This document shows positions 45,151 to 53,938 of a stretch of 64,000 bases of DNA, piece by piece (the first letter of the stretch is position 1; the number at the start of each line of letters is the position of its first letter). The notes beneath the pieces are model-generated. The model was not told the DNA's origin, did no database searches, and saw only the letters and a list, made by a program, of their open reading frames with translations. The DNA lies in the NCBI GenBank assembly GCA_948527295.1, contig CAOSWK010000001.1, positions 169,071 through 233,070 of the forward strand. The letters run 5' to 3'. Origin of the DNA: an uncultured Eubacteriales bacterium. GTDB taxonomy: Bacteria > Bacillota > Clostridia > Oscillospirales > Acutalibacteraceae. The translations under genes were made by a program, and so were the position numbers.

Positions 45151-45595
45151 GATAACGCCAATGTCAGAGCGCCATTTGGATGAAGTTGCCGCGCTAGAGA
45201 GGATTTGCTTTTCGCAGCCATGGTCAAAGTCATTATTGGCGGGAGAATTAAGCAATGAGAATTCGTGTTTTTTAGTTGCGGTGGATGATTCCGGCAAGGT
45301 TTTGGGGTACGCTGGCGCGAAATTTGTCTGCGACGAGGGGTACATCACGAATGTAGCGGTTTTTCCGCAGCACAGAGGCAACGGGATCGCCAAAGCTCTG
45401 ATGGGAAGCCTAATTCATGCGGGTCGAGAGAATAGGTTAAAGTTTATTTCGCTAGAGGTCAGAAAGTCCAACACGGCGGCGATTTCGCTTTATGAAGATC
45501 TGGGATTCGCAGAGGTAGGCAAAAGGAAGGACTTTTACTTAAATCCAAAGGAGGACGCGCTGATCATGACGCGGTTTGACTTGAGTGAGGGGTGA
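45137..45595 (+). CDS. rimI: Ribosomal protein S18-alanine N-acetyltransferase
   Basis: A 152-residue GNAT enzyme. MSERHLDEVAALERICFSQPWS, then YITNVAVFPQHRGNGIAKAL (acetyl-CoA loop) and LEVRKSNTAAISLYEDLGF match RimI. It normally sits in the tsaB-rimI-tsaD neighbourhood; here tsaD follows after one more acetyltransferase gene, which supports the call. The 14-base overlap with the phosphatase gene suggests coupling. Confidence 0.92.
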   Translation: MRNFEITPMSERHLDEVAALERICFSQPWSKSLLAGELSNENSCFLVAVDDSGKVLGYAGAKFVCDEGYITNVAVFPQHRGNGIAKALMGSLIHAGRENRLKFISLEVRKSNTAAISLYEDLGFAEVGKRKDFYLNPKEDALIMTRFDLSEG

Positions 45596-45601
45596 AAAAT
45601 T

Positions 45602-46102
45602 ATGGATTATGAGCTGAAAAAATTGAGACTGTCAGACGCCGAAGAGTTCACGAAAGCGGCGAACAACAAAGAAGTGGCGCGGTTTTTGAGGGCGGCATTC
45701 CCGCACCCGTACACTCTGCAGGACGCTCGAGAGTACATCAGCTATGCGGCGAGCAGCAAGGATGACGTGATATTGGGCATTTTTGTCGAAGGCAAGGCTT
45801 GCGGGTGCATCTGCGCGCGGCTTCGGGGCGACGTGTATGCGAAATCTTGCGAATTGGGCTATTGGTTGGCGCAGGAGTACTGGGGCAAGGGCGTCATGAC
45901 GTCCGCGGTGAAGGCGTTTTGCGAGTTTATTTTTGAGAATTACGATATAAACAGGGTTGACGCGCAGGTGTTTGCCGAAAATGCAGCCTCGAGGCGGGTT
46001 TTGGAGAAGGCTGGTTTTGAGCTTGAAGGAGTGCACAAGAAAAAGGTCTATAAATACGGTGAGTTCGCGGATGAGTTGACGTATGCGTTGGTGAAAGACT
46101 AG
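45602..46102 (+). CDS. GNAT acetyltransferase, RimJ/RimL-like
   Basis: A 166-residue N-acetyltransferase. SDAEEFTKAANNKEVARFLR at the start, GYWLAQEYWGKGVMTSAVKA for the acetyl-CoA-binding loop, and NYDINRVDAQVFAENAASRR with VLEKAGFELEG for the C-terminal half are typical of the RimJ/RimL/Spermidine-type group. The acceptor is unknown. It follows rimI by 6 bases and precedes tsaD by 35. Confidence 0.88.
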   Translation: MDYELKKLRLSDAEEFTKAANNKEVARFLRAAFPHPYTLQDAREYISYAASSKDDVILGIFVEGKACGCICARLRGDVYAKSCELGYWLAQEYWGKGVMTSAVKAFCEFIFENYDINRVDAQVFAENAASRRVLEKAGFELEGVHKKKVYKYGEFADELTYALVKD

Positions 46103-46137
46103 ATATGGCGGCAAAATTACGGTGACGAGGGAGAGAA

Positions 46138-47154
46138 ATGCTAGTGAGGATCTTGGCGATAGAGAGTTCGTGCGACGAGACAGCAGCAGCGGTGGTGCAA
46201 GACGGCAGAAAAGTGCTGTCAAACGTGGTCGCGTCGCAAGAAGAGCATAAATTATACGGTGGGGTAGTGCCAGAAATCGCGTCACGAAGGCACATAGAGG
46301 TAATCTCGCAAATAACAAAACAGGCGCTAAGCTTGTCAAAATGCGGGCTTCAGGATATAGATTCCGTCGCGGTAACCTATGCTCCGGGACTCATCGGGTC
46401 TTTGCTAGTGGGAGTGAACTTCGCAAAAGGCCTCGCGCTATCGGCCAACCTGCCGCTAATCCCGGTGCACCACCTGCGGTCGCACATCGCGGCAAACTAC
46501 ATAACGCACCCGGAGCTGACGCCGCCGTTCTTGTGCCTGGTGGTCTCGGGCGGGCACAGCCATATCATCGAGGTCGAGGACTACACCAAGCTAAAAATTT
46601 TGGGGCAAACACGTGACGACGCGGCCGGGGAAGCCTTTGACAAAGCGGCGAGGACAATGAAAATGCCATATCCAGGCGGAGTGCATCTAGACAAGTCCGC
46701 CGAAAAGGGCAACACGAACGCATATAAATTGCCGCGCCCGACAGTGCAGGGGTCGGAGTACGACTTTAGCTTTTCTGGCCTAAAAACGGCGGTCATAAAT
46801 CGGCTGCACAACGCCGAGCAAAAGGGAGAGCACATCAACGTGGAGGACATGGCGGCCTCGTTTCGGGCGGCAGTGGTGGATTGTCTGATGGAAAACTTCG
46901 TAAAAGCAGCGCAGAACCTGAGTTACACCAAACTAGCCGCAGCGGGAGGCGTTTCGGCGAACCTCCTATTGCGCAGAAGGCTCTTTGAGGAGTGCAAAAA
47001 AAGAGGCTGGCAGGCCTACATCCCAGATTTGGCGCTGTGTGGAGACAACGCGGCGATGGTTGGAGCGCAGGCGTACTATGAATATCAAAAAGGAAACGTT
47101 GCCACCATGAGCCTAAACGCGGTAGCAACGCTGAATATCGACACTTTGAGTTGA
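46138..47154 (+). CDS. tsaD: tRNA N6-adenosine threonylcarbamoyltransferase TsaD
   Basis: A 338-residue enzyme that, with TsaB and TsaE, transfers threonylcarbamoyl to A37 of ANN-decoding tRNAs. ILAIESSCDETAAAVV is the nucleotide-binding start; the metal-binding His pair lies in HHLRSHIAANY; VSGGHSHII, AAGEAFDKAARTM and AAGGVSANLLLRRR are other family blocks. TsaB and TsaE are not in the window. GGGAG is 5 bases before the ATG. Convergent with cdaR. Confidence 0.96.
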   Translation: MLVRILAIESSCDETAAAVVQDGRKVLSNVVASQEEHKLYGGVVPEIASRRHIEVISQITKQALSLSKCGLQDIDSVAVTYAPGLIGSLLVGVNFAKGLALSANLPLIPVHHLRSHIAANYITHPELTPPFLCLVVSGGHSHIIEVEDYTKLKILGQTRDDAAGEAFDKAARTMKMPYPGGVHLDKSAEKGNTNAYKLPRPTVQGSEYDFSFSGLKTAVINRLHNAEQKGEHINVEDMAASFRAAVVDCLMENFVKAAQNLSYTKLAAAGGVSANLLLRRRLFEECKKRGWQAYIPDLALCGDNAAMVGAQAYYEYQKGNVATMSLNAVATLNIDTLS

Positions 47155-47193
47155 TTGATGAATTTTTGAGTGCACGAAAAACCGCAGCGGAAT

Positions 47194-48465
47194 CTACTTT
47201 TTCGCGACACTAACAGTCAAACCGTAGGATCCATATGCCCAGCACTTATTGGTACCGGAACTAAATACGATTTTAGCGGACATCTCGGTGCGTCCAACAA
47301 AATCCTCTTTGCCAGAAAGATCAATCTCGGCCGAAACGTCACCGTCGGACAATGTGCGAAGCTGCGCAATTGGGCCAATAACCGTAATATTCAGGCTTGC
47401 AGAGCTAGAGATTGCCGATTTGCCGTCCGGCACGTTCTTAAAGCGAATATTCTTAGCAGCGACGGTGCGCGCCTGGAAGCCAAGCAAGTTCATTTTGACA
47501 GTCGCATGGGTCGTGCTGCTGAGGTTTCTGAAGTCGCTGGGGAGCTTGATTTCGGGCTCAAACTGGCAGTTATCGAGGTTTATCTGAGAAAAATCGATGG
47601 GTTCGAGCGAAACGTCGGAGATCTTGCCGATGACATCCGCAGGAGCCGCGATCTCTATCTTGGCCGGAGTCACCGCAATTGGCAGAGACTTCACATTAAG
47701 CCCCGCCGGAACTCCCGTAAATTCTGGCTTAACGTTCACAAATTTACGCTGCAGAATCGCAACAGTCGCGTTAACCTTAGTAACACTAAGCGTCAGGTTG
47801 GTAGTGTTAATCTTATTCCCCGCCGTATCAAGAAGATTTATCGGCAGATCATTCAAATACGCCGTCCTGTTGAGAATCCCAGGAATATTCCCCTCCACGG
47901 TCACGCTTGCAATGCTCGAAACAACCGACTCCGGGCCAGAAATCTCAATCTGCGCGTCGGACAAAGCAATAGGAGGCACGAAGTAATCGGGGTTCGCGCT
48001 AAACTTGATGTTGGGCGTAATGTCAAAAGTCTGGCTGCGGAAGCGATCCACCACAACGGTGATGAACTTGGGCGACACGCTAGAAGTGAAGTCGTAGTCG
48101 GTCAGAATGCTGTTTTTCTTGGCACAAAGCTCCAGGGTGTAGGTCCCGACGGAGGTTATCATGTTTGCAGACTGCGCCGCGGTGACTAGAATGTCATTTT
48201 TCGAGAGCTGCCCAAGAATCAGCCGATTGCCCGTCACAGAGATCTCGGCTCTAATTTCGTCCACGCCAAAAACTGTCAAACCGCTTTCCTTGGCGCTTTC
48301 CGAGAGCGAAACCTGAATAGGAATGTCCGAAATGAGCTTGGTGGTGGACTCCGAAGCGCTCGTAGAAAGTATAACCCAAAAAATGAACGCAAAAATCACC
48401 GAAAACAGCATGACAACTTTGTTGTTGTAGAATAATCGCCCCAAATTAAACCTATTTGTTTTCAT
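47194..48465 (-). CDS. cdaR: YbbR-domain protein CdaR
   Basis: A 423-residue regulator of the diadenylate cyclase. One N-terminal membrane anchor (about 17-36, VMLFSVIFAFIFWVIL) is followed by about four YbbR repeats outside the membrane (for example TKLISDIPIQVSLSESAKESGL and RKFVNVKPEFTGVPAGLNVK). It overlaps cdaA by 14 bases, the standard cdaA-cdaR order; glmM is not adjacent here. The protein modulates c-di-AMP synthesis in Bacillota. Confidence 0.93.
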   Translation of the reverse strand: MKTNRFNLGRLFYNNKVVMLFSVIFAFIFWVILSTSASESTTKLISDIPIQVSLSESAKESGLTVFGVDEIRAEISVTGNRLILGQLSKNDILVTAAQSANMITSVGTYTLELCAKKNSILTDYDFTSSVSPKFITVVVDRFRSQTFDITPNIKFSANPDYFVPPIALSDAQIEISGPESVVSSIASVTVEGNIPGILNRTAYLNDLPINLLDTAGNKINTTNLTLSVTKVNATVAILQRKFVNVKPEFTGVPAGLNVKSLPIAVTPAKIEIAAPADVIGKISDVSLEPIDFSQINLDNCQFEPEIKLPSDFRNLSSTTHATVKMNLLGFQARTVAAKNIRFKNVPDGKSAISSSASLNITVIGPIAQLRTLSDGDVSAEIDLSGKEDFVGRTEMSAKIVFSSGTNKCWAYGSYGLTVSVAKK

Positions 48466-49339
48466 TTTTCTTCCCCATTATAGACTCAATAATTTGATTT
48501 TTAACGGTCCGCGCTTCCTCCACGTCGGCAAGCACGCTCTTTTGCAAAAGATCTAGCAGCTTGTCCTTGTTATAATTCCGCGTCAGAACGCCGTTCATCG
48601 CCACAGAGATAGTCCCGTTTTCCTCCGAAACAACAATAGCAATGGCGTCAGAAATCTCGCTTATGCCAAGAGCCGCACGGTGGCGGGTTCCAACCTCCAA
48701 ACTGACGTTCTCATTCTTCGTCAAAGGCAGAATGCAGCCCGCCGCGTAAATAGAAAACCCGCGAATAATCATGGCGCCGTCGTGCAAGGGAGCCTTATTA
48801 AAAAAGATATTACCAATAATCGGCACAGAAGGCTTTGCGCGCAGAACGGTGCCCGTGTCGATGTAGTCGCCAAGCTTAGTCTGCCGCTCAAAAACGATCA
48901 GAGCGCCGGTTTTGGTCTGTTGAAGCAGCAAGATTGCCTCCACAACGGTATGTATGCATTTTTGCTGCAGCCGGTAAGACGCCACGTTAAACTTGTGCAG
49001 CGCGGGTGAGGCCCAGTATTTGCTGATTTTGCTCCGGCCGATTTGCTCGAGGGCGCGGCGAAGTTCTGGCTGAAAAACAACGAGCAGCGCGATAATTCCG
49101 AATTCGAAAAACTTGTTCAACAAATATCGTAACATTCTAAAATTAAACTGAAAAGAGGCCACATAGGCAACCACCAAGATCAAAAGGCCCTTAACGAGCT
49201 GACTGGCGCGGGTTTCCCGGATCAGTTTAATAAAATTATAAAAAATAAAAGACATAATAGAAATATCGAAAAAATCAGAGACGGTGAACGTTTTCATCAG
49301 GCAAAAAAAGGCGTTGAGGTTGTTAAAAATAATGTCCAT
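48452..49339 (-). CDS. cdaA: Diadenylate cyclase CdaA
   Basis: A 295-residue membrane enzyme that makes c-di-AMP from ATP, controlling potassium and osmolyte homeostasis and wall stress. Three N-terminal hydrophobic segments (about 18-38, 48-65, 72-90) lead to the DAC domain with the catalytic DGAMIIRG and RHRAALGISEISDA motifs. The start MDIIFNNLNAFF follows GGAAAG. It is followed by overlapping cdaR. Confidence 0.95.
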   Translation of the reverse strand: MDIIFNNLNAFFCLMKTFTVSDFFDISIMSFIFYNFIKLIRETRASQLVKGLLILVVAYVASFQFNFRMLRYLLNKFFEFGIIALLVVFQPELRRALEQIGRSKISKYWASPALHKFNVASYRLQQKCIHTVVEAILLLQQTKTGALIVFERQTKLGDYIDTGTVLRAKPSVPIIGNIFFNKAPLHDGAMIIRGFSIYAAGCILPLTKNENVSLEVGTRHRAALGISEISDAIAIVVSEENGTISVAMNGVLTRNYNKDKLLDLLQKSVLADVEEARTVKNQIIESIMGKKNENK

Positions 49340-49455
49340 TATTTTCTTCTTTCCGAGAGAAAATCTCTAAAAAAATTAGTCCTATAAATAATGTTAACAT
49401 ATTTTTTGCGAAAATGGAAGTTTTTTTATTTTAAAAAATTAATATGGCGATGGCG

Positions 49456-50595
49456 CTAGGGTTTGATCCCATCGACAACGTTAAGAAGCGCGTCAATATC
49501 GGACATCTTGGTAAAAGCAGACGGACAAACCCGCACGGCTCCGCGGTTAAGCGTGTTGCAGAATCTGTGAGCGGCTGGAGCACAGTGTAACCCCGCGCGT
49601 ACGTAGATTTTGTGCTTGTTCAGGATCTCGGCAACGGCTTCGCTGTGGAGGCCAGCAATGTTGAAAGACAGCAAAGGCACGAAATGGTGCGGGTCGGGAG
49701 CGGGCATATATAGCTGAACGCCTTTAATTCGGGCCAGACCGTCGTACAAATGGCGAATTAATCGGTGCTCGTGGCCTGAAATTTTCTTCAAAGTCACCGA
49801 GTTTAAGAAGTCTATTCCGGCGTGCAGACCTGCGATTCCAGCGAGGTTTTGCGTACCACTCTCAAATTTTTCGGGCATCACGTCCGTCTGCAGGTAAGAG
49901 TCCGAATTCAGCCCCGTGCCGCCCTGGACAGTCGTCGCAAGCCTCTCCCCGCAAGACGTAATCAGCACTCCCACACCCATAGGGCCAAAAAGTCCCTTGT
50001 GTCCCGCCAAGCATAGGTAATCGATGCCGGTCTTGCCAAGGTCAATAGGCACATGCCCCGCGCTTTGAGCAGCGTCAACAAGCGTAGGAATCCCCATCCG
50101 GTGAGCCATCGCACAGATTTGTTGAATCGGCAACCGCACACCCCAGACGTTAGAAGCATGAGTGCAGGCAATAAGCGCGGTCTTAGCGGTGATGGCGCTC
50201 TTAAAAGAGCTAACAGTGGCGGAGTCATCGCCCGGAAAGACTTTTGCCTCAGAAAACGAGATACCAAGGGCCTCGAGAGCCTTCAAAGGCCGAGTAATGG
50301 TGTTGTGCTCGAGACAAGAGATAACAACATGGTCATCAGCCCGCAATAAACCTTTAAGAACCATGTTGATGGCGTGCGTGCAATTAAGCGTGAAAACGAC
50401 GCACTCGGGCCCGGGGGCGTTAAAAAAGCCAGCCAAAGCCTTTCTGCACTCATAAACCGCTCCAGCCGCCGCCAGGGACATTCTGTGACCGCTGCGGCCA
50501 GGATTAGCGCCAAGTTTACGTATAGCAAAGTCCACAGATCGCATAACACTCGCGGGTTTCGGAAAAGAAGTAGCAGCATTATCAAGATATATCAT
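49456..50595 (-). CDS. Cysteine desulfurase / selenocysteine lyase-like aminotransferase
   Basis: A 379-residue class V PLP enzyme. MIYLDNAATSFPKPASVMRS opens it; the PLP Lys is in CLAGHKGLFGPMGVGVL; the persulfide-type Cys is in RAGLHCAPAAHR. This is the group-II subtype often annotated cysteine desulfurase family protein. It overlaps the DUF3343 gene by 4 bases. Such pairs occur in Clostridia in a sulfur or selenium carrier context, so the donor may serve selenium or a dedicated sulfur route; no selD, selA or selB is seen here. It is distinct from the thiI-linked desulfurase at 17 kb. Confidence 0.88.
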   Translation of the reverse strand: MIYLDNAATSFPKPASVMRSVDFAIRKLGANPGRSGHRMSLAAAGAVYECRKALAGFFNAPGPECVVFTLNCTHAINMVLKGLLRADDHVVISCLEHNTITRPLKALEALGISFSEAKVFPGDDSATVSSFKSAITAKTALIACTHASNVWGVRLPIQQICAMAHRMGIPTLVDAAQSAGHVPIDLGKTGIDYLCLAGHKGLFGPMGVGVLITSCGERLATTVQGGTGLNSDSYLQTDVMPEKFESGTQNLAGIAGLHAGIDFLNSVTLKKISGHEHRLIRHLYDGLARIKGVQLYMPAPDPHHFVPLLSFNIAGLHSEAVAEILNKHKIYVRAGLHCAPAAHRFCNTLNRGAVRVCPSAFTKMSDIDALLNVVDGIKP

Positions 50596-50828
50596 CGTTT
50601 TGCCCCCAAATATTTTTTGTTTAGCACGCCAACTCGCGCCTGAGACAGAATCCTAGCGGCAGATTCCGCGTCGCCGTAGATAATAAGGCCATATCCGCAG
50701 CCCGAATGCGCATTGCCAGAAGGAACGCGGTGTATCTCGCATTTGATCCCCCTCGAGCTCAATAAATCGCGGCCTTTCATGGCGTAAGTTATCGAACTCA
50801 CCGTAAATAGCGCTTTTTTCAAGGCCAA
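50592..50828 (-). CDS. DUF3343 protein, putative Se/S carrier-like
   Basis: A 78-residue protein of the DUF3343 family. KALFTVSSITYAMKGRDLLS, HRVPSGNAHSGCGYGLIIYG and the lone Cys in SGCGYGL match the family, whose conserved Cys is thought to carry selenium or sulfur. It is translationally coupled to the desulfurase downstream, which supports a carrier role. The start is TTG at 50828 with GGAG close by; another TTG two codons later is possible. A different frame on the same strand (50653-50859) is a shadow. Confidence 0.82.
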   Translation of the reverse strand: MALKKALFTVSSITYAMKGRDLLSSRGIKCEIHRVPSGNAHSGCGYGLIIYGDAESAARILSQARVGVLNKKYLGAKR

Positions 50829-50974
50829 TCAACTCCATGCAAAATTCTTGCTGAAACATTATATGAAAACCTCCGCCGTGCCGTGAAAGTCGGACAGCAA
50901 AAATTTAAGCACCAGCAAAAAGCCAGTGCTTAAGCAAAATATGATGTATTTGAAGCCCGATAAAATGGGATAAG

Positions 50975-51442
50975 TCAGTCTAAGAGGCAAACCGCATGAG
51001 CCGAAATCCCCTCCAAACGGCCGGTAAAGCCCATATGCTCCTCAGTTGTAGCTTTCACGCTGATTTGGCCAACTCCAACCCCGCAAACGCTAGCAATATT
51101 GGTTCGCATGAGCGAAATGTATGGCGAAAGTTTGGGTTCCTGCGCGATGATGGTGGCGTCGATATTGGCGATGTGAAGGCCCGCGGCGGCAATTTTTTCG
51201 CAAACTACGCCCAGCAAATGGAGGCTGTTAGCGTTTTTAAAATTGTCGGCAGTGTCCGGGAACAGGCCGCCGATGTCGCCCAAAGCGGCGGCGCCCAGCA
51301 GCGCATCCATGATCGCGTGAGTTAGCACATCTGCATCGGAGTGTCCAAGCAGCCCATGCGTGTGGGGAATCTCGCATCCGCCTAAAACGAGCTTTCGGCC
51401 CACAACCAGCTTGTGCGCGTCGTAACCATGCCCAATCCTCAC
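50975..51442 (-). CDS. ispF: 2-C-methyl-D-erythritol 2,4-cyclodiphosphate synthase
   Basis: A 155-residue trimeric zinc enzyme of the MEP isoprenoid pathway. [20 protein letters not shown] has the metal ligands; [20 protein letters not shown] and DIGGLFPDT complete the active site; [20 protein letters not shown] binds the cytidine and the hydrophobic cavity. It overlaps ispD by 4 bases; the pair acts in consecutive parts of the pathway. Confidence 0.96.
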   Translation of the reverse strand: MRIGHGYDAHKLVVGRKLVLGGCEIPHTHGLLGHSDADVLTHAIMDALLGAAALGDIGGLFPDTADNFKNANSLHLLGVVCEKIAAAGLHIANIDATIIAQEPKLSPYISLMRTNIASVCGVGVGQISVKATTEEHMGFTGRLEGISAHAVCLLD

Positions 51443-52137
51443 AAAGAATCGCTCCTTTGCCTTAAAATTTCCTCAAAAACGGCGACATCATCGGGCGTAG
51501 TGAGCTTTAAATTAGAGTAGCTGCCCTTCACAATATGCACCTGCTCGCCGATATTCTCGATCAGCTGGCAGTCGTCGGTGTAGTCCGCGCCCGCCCGAAC
51601 GGCAGCATCCATCGCGGCCAAATATAGATCCTTTGCAAAAACCTGCGGCGTCTGGATGTTCCACAAAATGCTGCGGTCCAGCGACTTAACAACGAAATTC
51701 TGCGAATCCACGGTCTTGATAGTGTCCTTGCAAGGCACGCCCAAAGAACTGGTGCCGTGCACAAAGGCATCACGGACAACGAAGTCAATCTCAGCGCTGG
51801 TGATAAGGCATCGAGCTGCATCGTGAACCGCATAATGAGTGGCGTGCTCGTCGCAAAGGCTGATACCTGCAAACACGGATTCTTGCCGAGAAGTCCCGCC
51901 AGGAGTGAGATTTTTGACTTTTTTTATGTTGTGATTTTTAACAATTTCGCGCAAAGCCGGCATGTGATCATCCCTGCAAACCAGGACGACTTCGTCGATG
52001 GTTTCGGCGCATTCAAAAGCCTTTAGCGTGTAAACAATAGCTGGAACGGCGTTTAGCGAAAGAAAGATTTTATCCGTCCCCATGCGAGTGGAGTTCCCAG
52101 CGGCGACGATTACCGCAGAGACGAACTGACGGGCCAT
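51439..52137 (-). CDS. ispD: 2-C-methyl-D-erythritol 4-phosphate cytidylyltransferase
   Basis: A 232-residue nucleotidyltransferase of the MEP pathway. [19 protein letters not shown] is the CTP-binding loop; [10 protein letters not shown] and KDTIKTV are conserved; the C terminus has [16 protein letters not shown]. The frame is open 26 codons further upstream, but AAGGGAGG lies directly ahead of the ATG at 52137, and the length then matches the family. It overlaps ispF by 4 bases. Confidence 0.95.
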   Translation of the reverse strand: MARQFVSAVIVAAGNSTRMGTDKIFLSLNAVPAIVYTLKAFECAETIDEVVLVCRDDHMPALREIVKNHNIKKVKNLTPGGTSRQESVFAGISLCDEHATHYAVHDAARCLITSAEIDFVVRDAFVHGTSSLGVPCKDTIKTVDSQNFVVKSLDRSILWNIQTPQVFAKDLYLAAMDAAVRAGADYTDDCQLIENIGEQVHIVKGSYSNLKLTTPDDVAVFEEILRQRSDSL

Positions 52138-52282
52138 AGCAAGGCCTCCCTTTCGAAGATTAGGCGCACGCCCAAGAGTGAGTTTAAATATACCACGACC
52201 GACAAAATTTTTCAAGAAAAAGGCGCAAATCGCTCAAAAAATATATAATATAGCCAAATGTTAAAAAATATTTTAAATATAG

Positions 52283-52311
52283 TTGACAAATACATTTTTG
52301 GGCGATATAAT
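52283..52311 (+). promoter_or_regulatory. Consensus promoter of the 52.3-kb exported-protein gene
   Basis: Perfect TTGACA (52283-52288), 17-base spacer, perfect TATAAT (52306-52311), 35 bases before the ATG. Likely strongly expressed. Confidence 0.9.
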
Positions 52312-52346
52312 AGCGATTAAATAAATTTTTAGGAGAGATTTAGTTT

Positions 52347-52919
52347 ATGTTTAAAAAAGTGGTTTTATCTAGTTTGTTATCGGTGTCAATGCTTTTTTCG
52401 ATAGGCGTTCCTGCGGGGGCAGAAATGGCAGATGTTGACGAAGTTGTTTGTAAGAGAATCTGTGAGATAACTCAGAAAAATGAAGATATGTACAGAAAAA
52501 ATACTGTCAAATTAGAAGAAGCAATAAATACAACAGAGGCTTTAAAGTTTGCGGAATTGAGAAATTACTATAGTTATTTATCTGATAGCTTTAGAAAAAA
52601 TAAATTTAATGAAAAGGAAAATCATATAAAGAACGCTATAAAAGATTACGATTTGGCCGTGAAGGATAAGGCAATTGAGTGCTATAACAAGGAAATAGAT
52701 GTTATAAAAAATACAATTCGTTTAATTATTGGGGAATTTTACAAAAATTGTCCAAACTTTTATTGCGAATTTAAAACTAAAGAAGGAATATTGCGAACTC
52801 AAAAAGATGAAGAAGTAAAGAACTCTATTTTGGCGAAAAAAATGGCAGAGACAAATAAGGCACAAGAGGCTATAGCTGCAGAAAAGCTTACAGATGAAAC
52901 TGTAGAAGGAAAGAATTAG
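52347..52919 (+). CDS. Exported helical protein, unknown function
   Basis: A 190-residue exported protein. The signal peptide MFKKVVLSSLLSVSMLFSIG ends near AGAEM. The mature part is charged, helical and coiled-coil-like (KLEEAINTTEALKFAELRNY; YNKEIDVIKNTIRLIIGEFY), with five cysteines in two groups (VVCKRIC near the start, CYNKE, then NCPNFYC). No domain is recognised. It is AT-rich compared with ispD and has a perfect promoter and its own terminator, a single-gene unit like the other exported genes of this window. Confidence 0.75.
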   Translation: MFKKVVLSSLLSVSMLFSIGVPAGAEMADVDEVVCKRICEITQKNEDMYRKNTVKLEEAINTTEALKFAELRNYYSYLSDSFRKNKFNEKENHIKNAIKDYDLAVKDKAIECYNKEIDVIKNTIRLIIGEFYKNCPNFYCEFKTKEGILRTQKDEEVKNSILAKKMAETNKAQEAIAAEKLTDETVEGKN

Positions 52920-52952
52920 TTGCAGGATTACTGATATAAACTTAGAAACTAC

Positions 52953-52979
52953 AAGGAGGAGAGGTTTTCCTCCTTTTTT
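52953..52979 (+). terminator. Intrinsic terminator after the exported-protein gene
   Basis: AAGGAGGA pairs with TCCTCCTT over a 7-base loop, followed by T residues. Confidence 0.9.
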
Positions 52980-53013
52980 ATTGTCTGGTATAGCTTTAAA
53001 AGTGTAGCCTGTG

Positions 53014-53042
53014 TTGACGAAAAAGTAGAACCAAGTTATAAT
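53014..53042 (+). promoter_or_regulatory. Promoter of the sugar transferase gene
   Basis: TTGACG (53014-53019), 17-base spacer, perfect TATAAT (53037-53042), 37 bases before the start codon. Confidence 0.85.
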
Positions 53043-53079
53043 AAAACAAGCTGTTTTAATTAAAGTGGGAGATTATAAC

Positions 53080-53760
53080 GTGAGTGAAAGTGAATTAAAT
53101 TTGAACGCAGCCGAAAAATCGCCATTTTTTAACGTGAGCAATATAAAGTATGAATTTTCTGCTTCGCAACGGGTATACATTTTCTTTAAACGTTTTTTGG
53201 ACATTTTTTTTGCATGCATCGCAGTAATTTTTTTGTCGCCGCTGCTGCTGTTTTTGTCGCTGATGATAAAGCTAACGTCGAGGGGCCCGGTCATTTTTTC
53301 GCAAGAGAGAATCGGCCAGTTTGGCAAAGTGATAAGGATATATAAGTTTAGAACGATGATGTCGAAGGCGCCCAAAAGCAAGGCGACGAACGACTTTAAC
53401 GACGCACACGAGTATATAACAAAATTTGGAAAATTGCTTCGAGTGACGAGCCTAGACGAAATGCCGCAACTCTTTAACGTAATAAAAGGAGACATGAGCT
53501 TAATCGGGCCGCGACCGCTGATTTTGGACGAAATATTTATACACAAATTGAGAGAAAAAAATGACGTATATTTAATAAAGCCAGGAATCACGGGGCTTGC
53601 GCAAGTAAATGGCCGGGACTTTTTAGACGCACAGGATAAAGTCAGCTTCGATACACAGTATCTACACGAAATGTCGCTAAAGTTGGACTTAACAATCTTT
53701 ATAAAATCGATAGTAGTGGTGTTTCGGCAGGAAAACTCTTTGGACGCTAAACGCAAATAG
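53080..53760 (+). CDS. Undecaprenyl-phosphate sugar phosphotransferase
   Basis: A 226-residue monotopic phosphoglycosyltransferase (bacterial sugar transferase family), which puts the first sugar phosphate on the lipid carrier for a surface polysaccharide or glycoprotein. FFKRFLDIFFACIAVIFLSP is the re-entrant membrane helix; RGPVIFSQERIGQFGKVIRI then YKFRTMM, and SLDEMPQLFNVIKGDMSLIG with PRPL, form the catalytic Asp-Glu core. GLAQVNGRD is the usual C-terminal block. It stands alone, with no other glycan genes nearby. I prefer the GTG at 53080, with GGGAG 8 bases ahead, over the GTG at 53065. Confidence 0.9.
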   Translation: MSESELNLNAAEKSPFFNVSNIKYEFSASQRVYIFFKRFLDIFFACIAVIFLSPLLLFLSLMIKLTSRGPVIFSQERIGQFGKVIRIYKFRTMMSKAPKSKATNDFNDAHEYITKFGKLLRVTSLDEMPQLFNVIKGDMSLIGPRPLILDEIFIHKLREKNDVYLIKPGITGLAQVNGRDFLDAQDKVSFDTQYLHEMSLKLDLTIFIKSIVVVFRQENSLDAKRK

Positions 53761-53875
53761 ATAAGGGTCAAAACAACACGACTGTTATCTATTTTTTTGT
53801 TAATAAAATAGAATTAAGGAGAAATTTGCACAAAAATATTGAGAACAAATATTGCAAAATCAATAAAAATGCGAA

Positions 53876-53904
53876 TTGAAAAATGTGGAGAAATGTGTTA
53901 AAAT
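53876..53904 (+). promoter_or_regulatory. Promoter of the exported AAA+ gene
   Basis: TTGAAA (53876-53881), 17-base spacer, TAAAAT (53899-53904), 34 bases before the ATG. Confidence 0.75.
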
Positions 53905-53938
53905 TTTAAACATAGTACATTAATTTGGAGGATGTAAA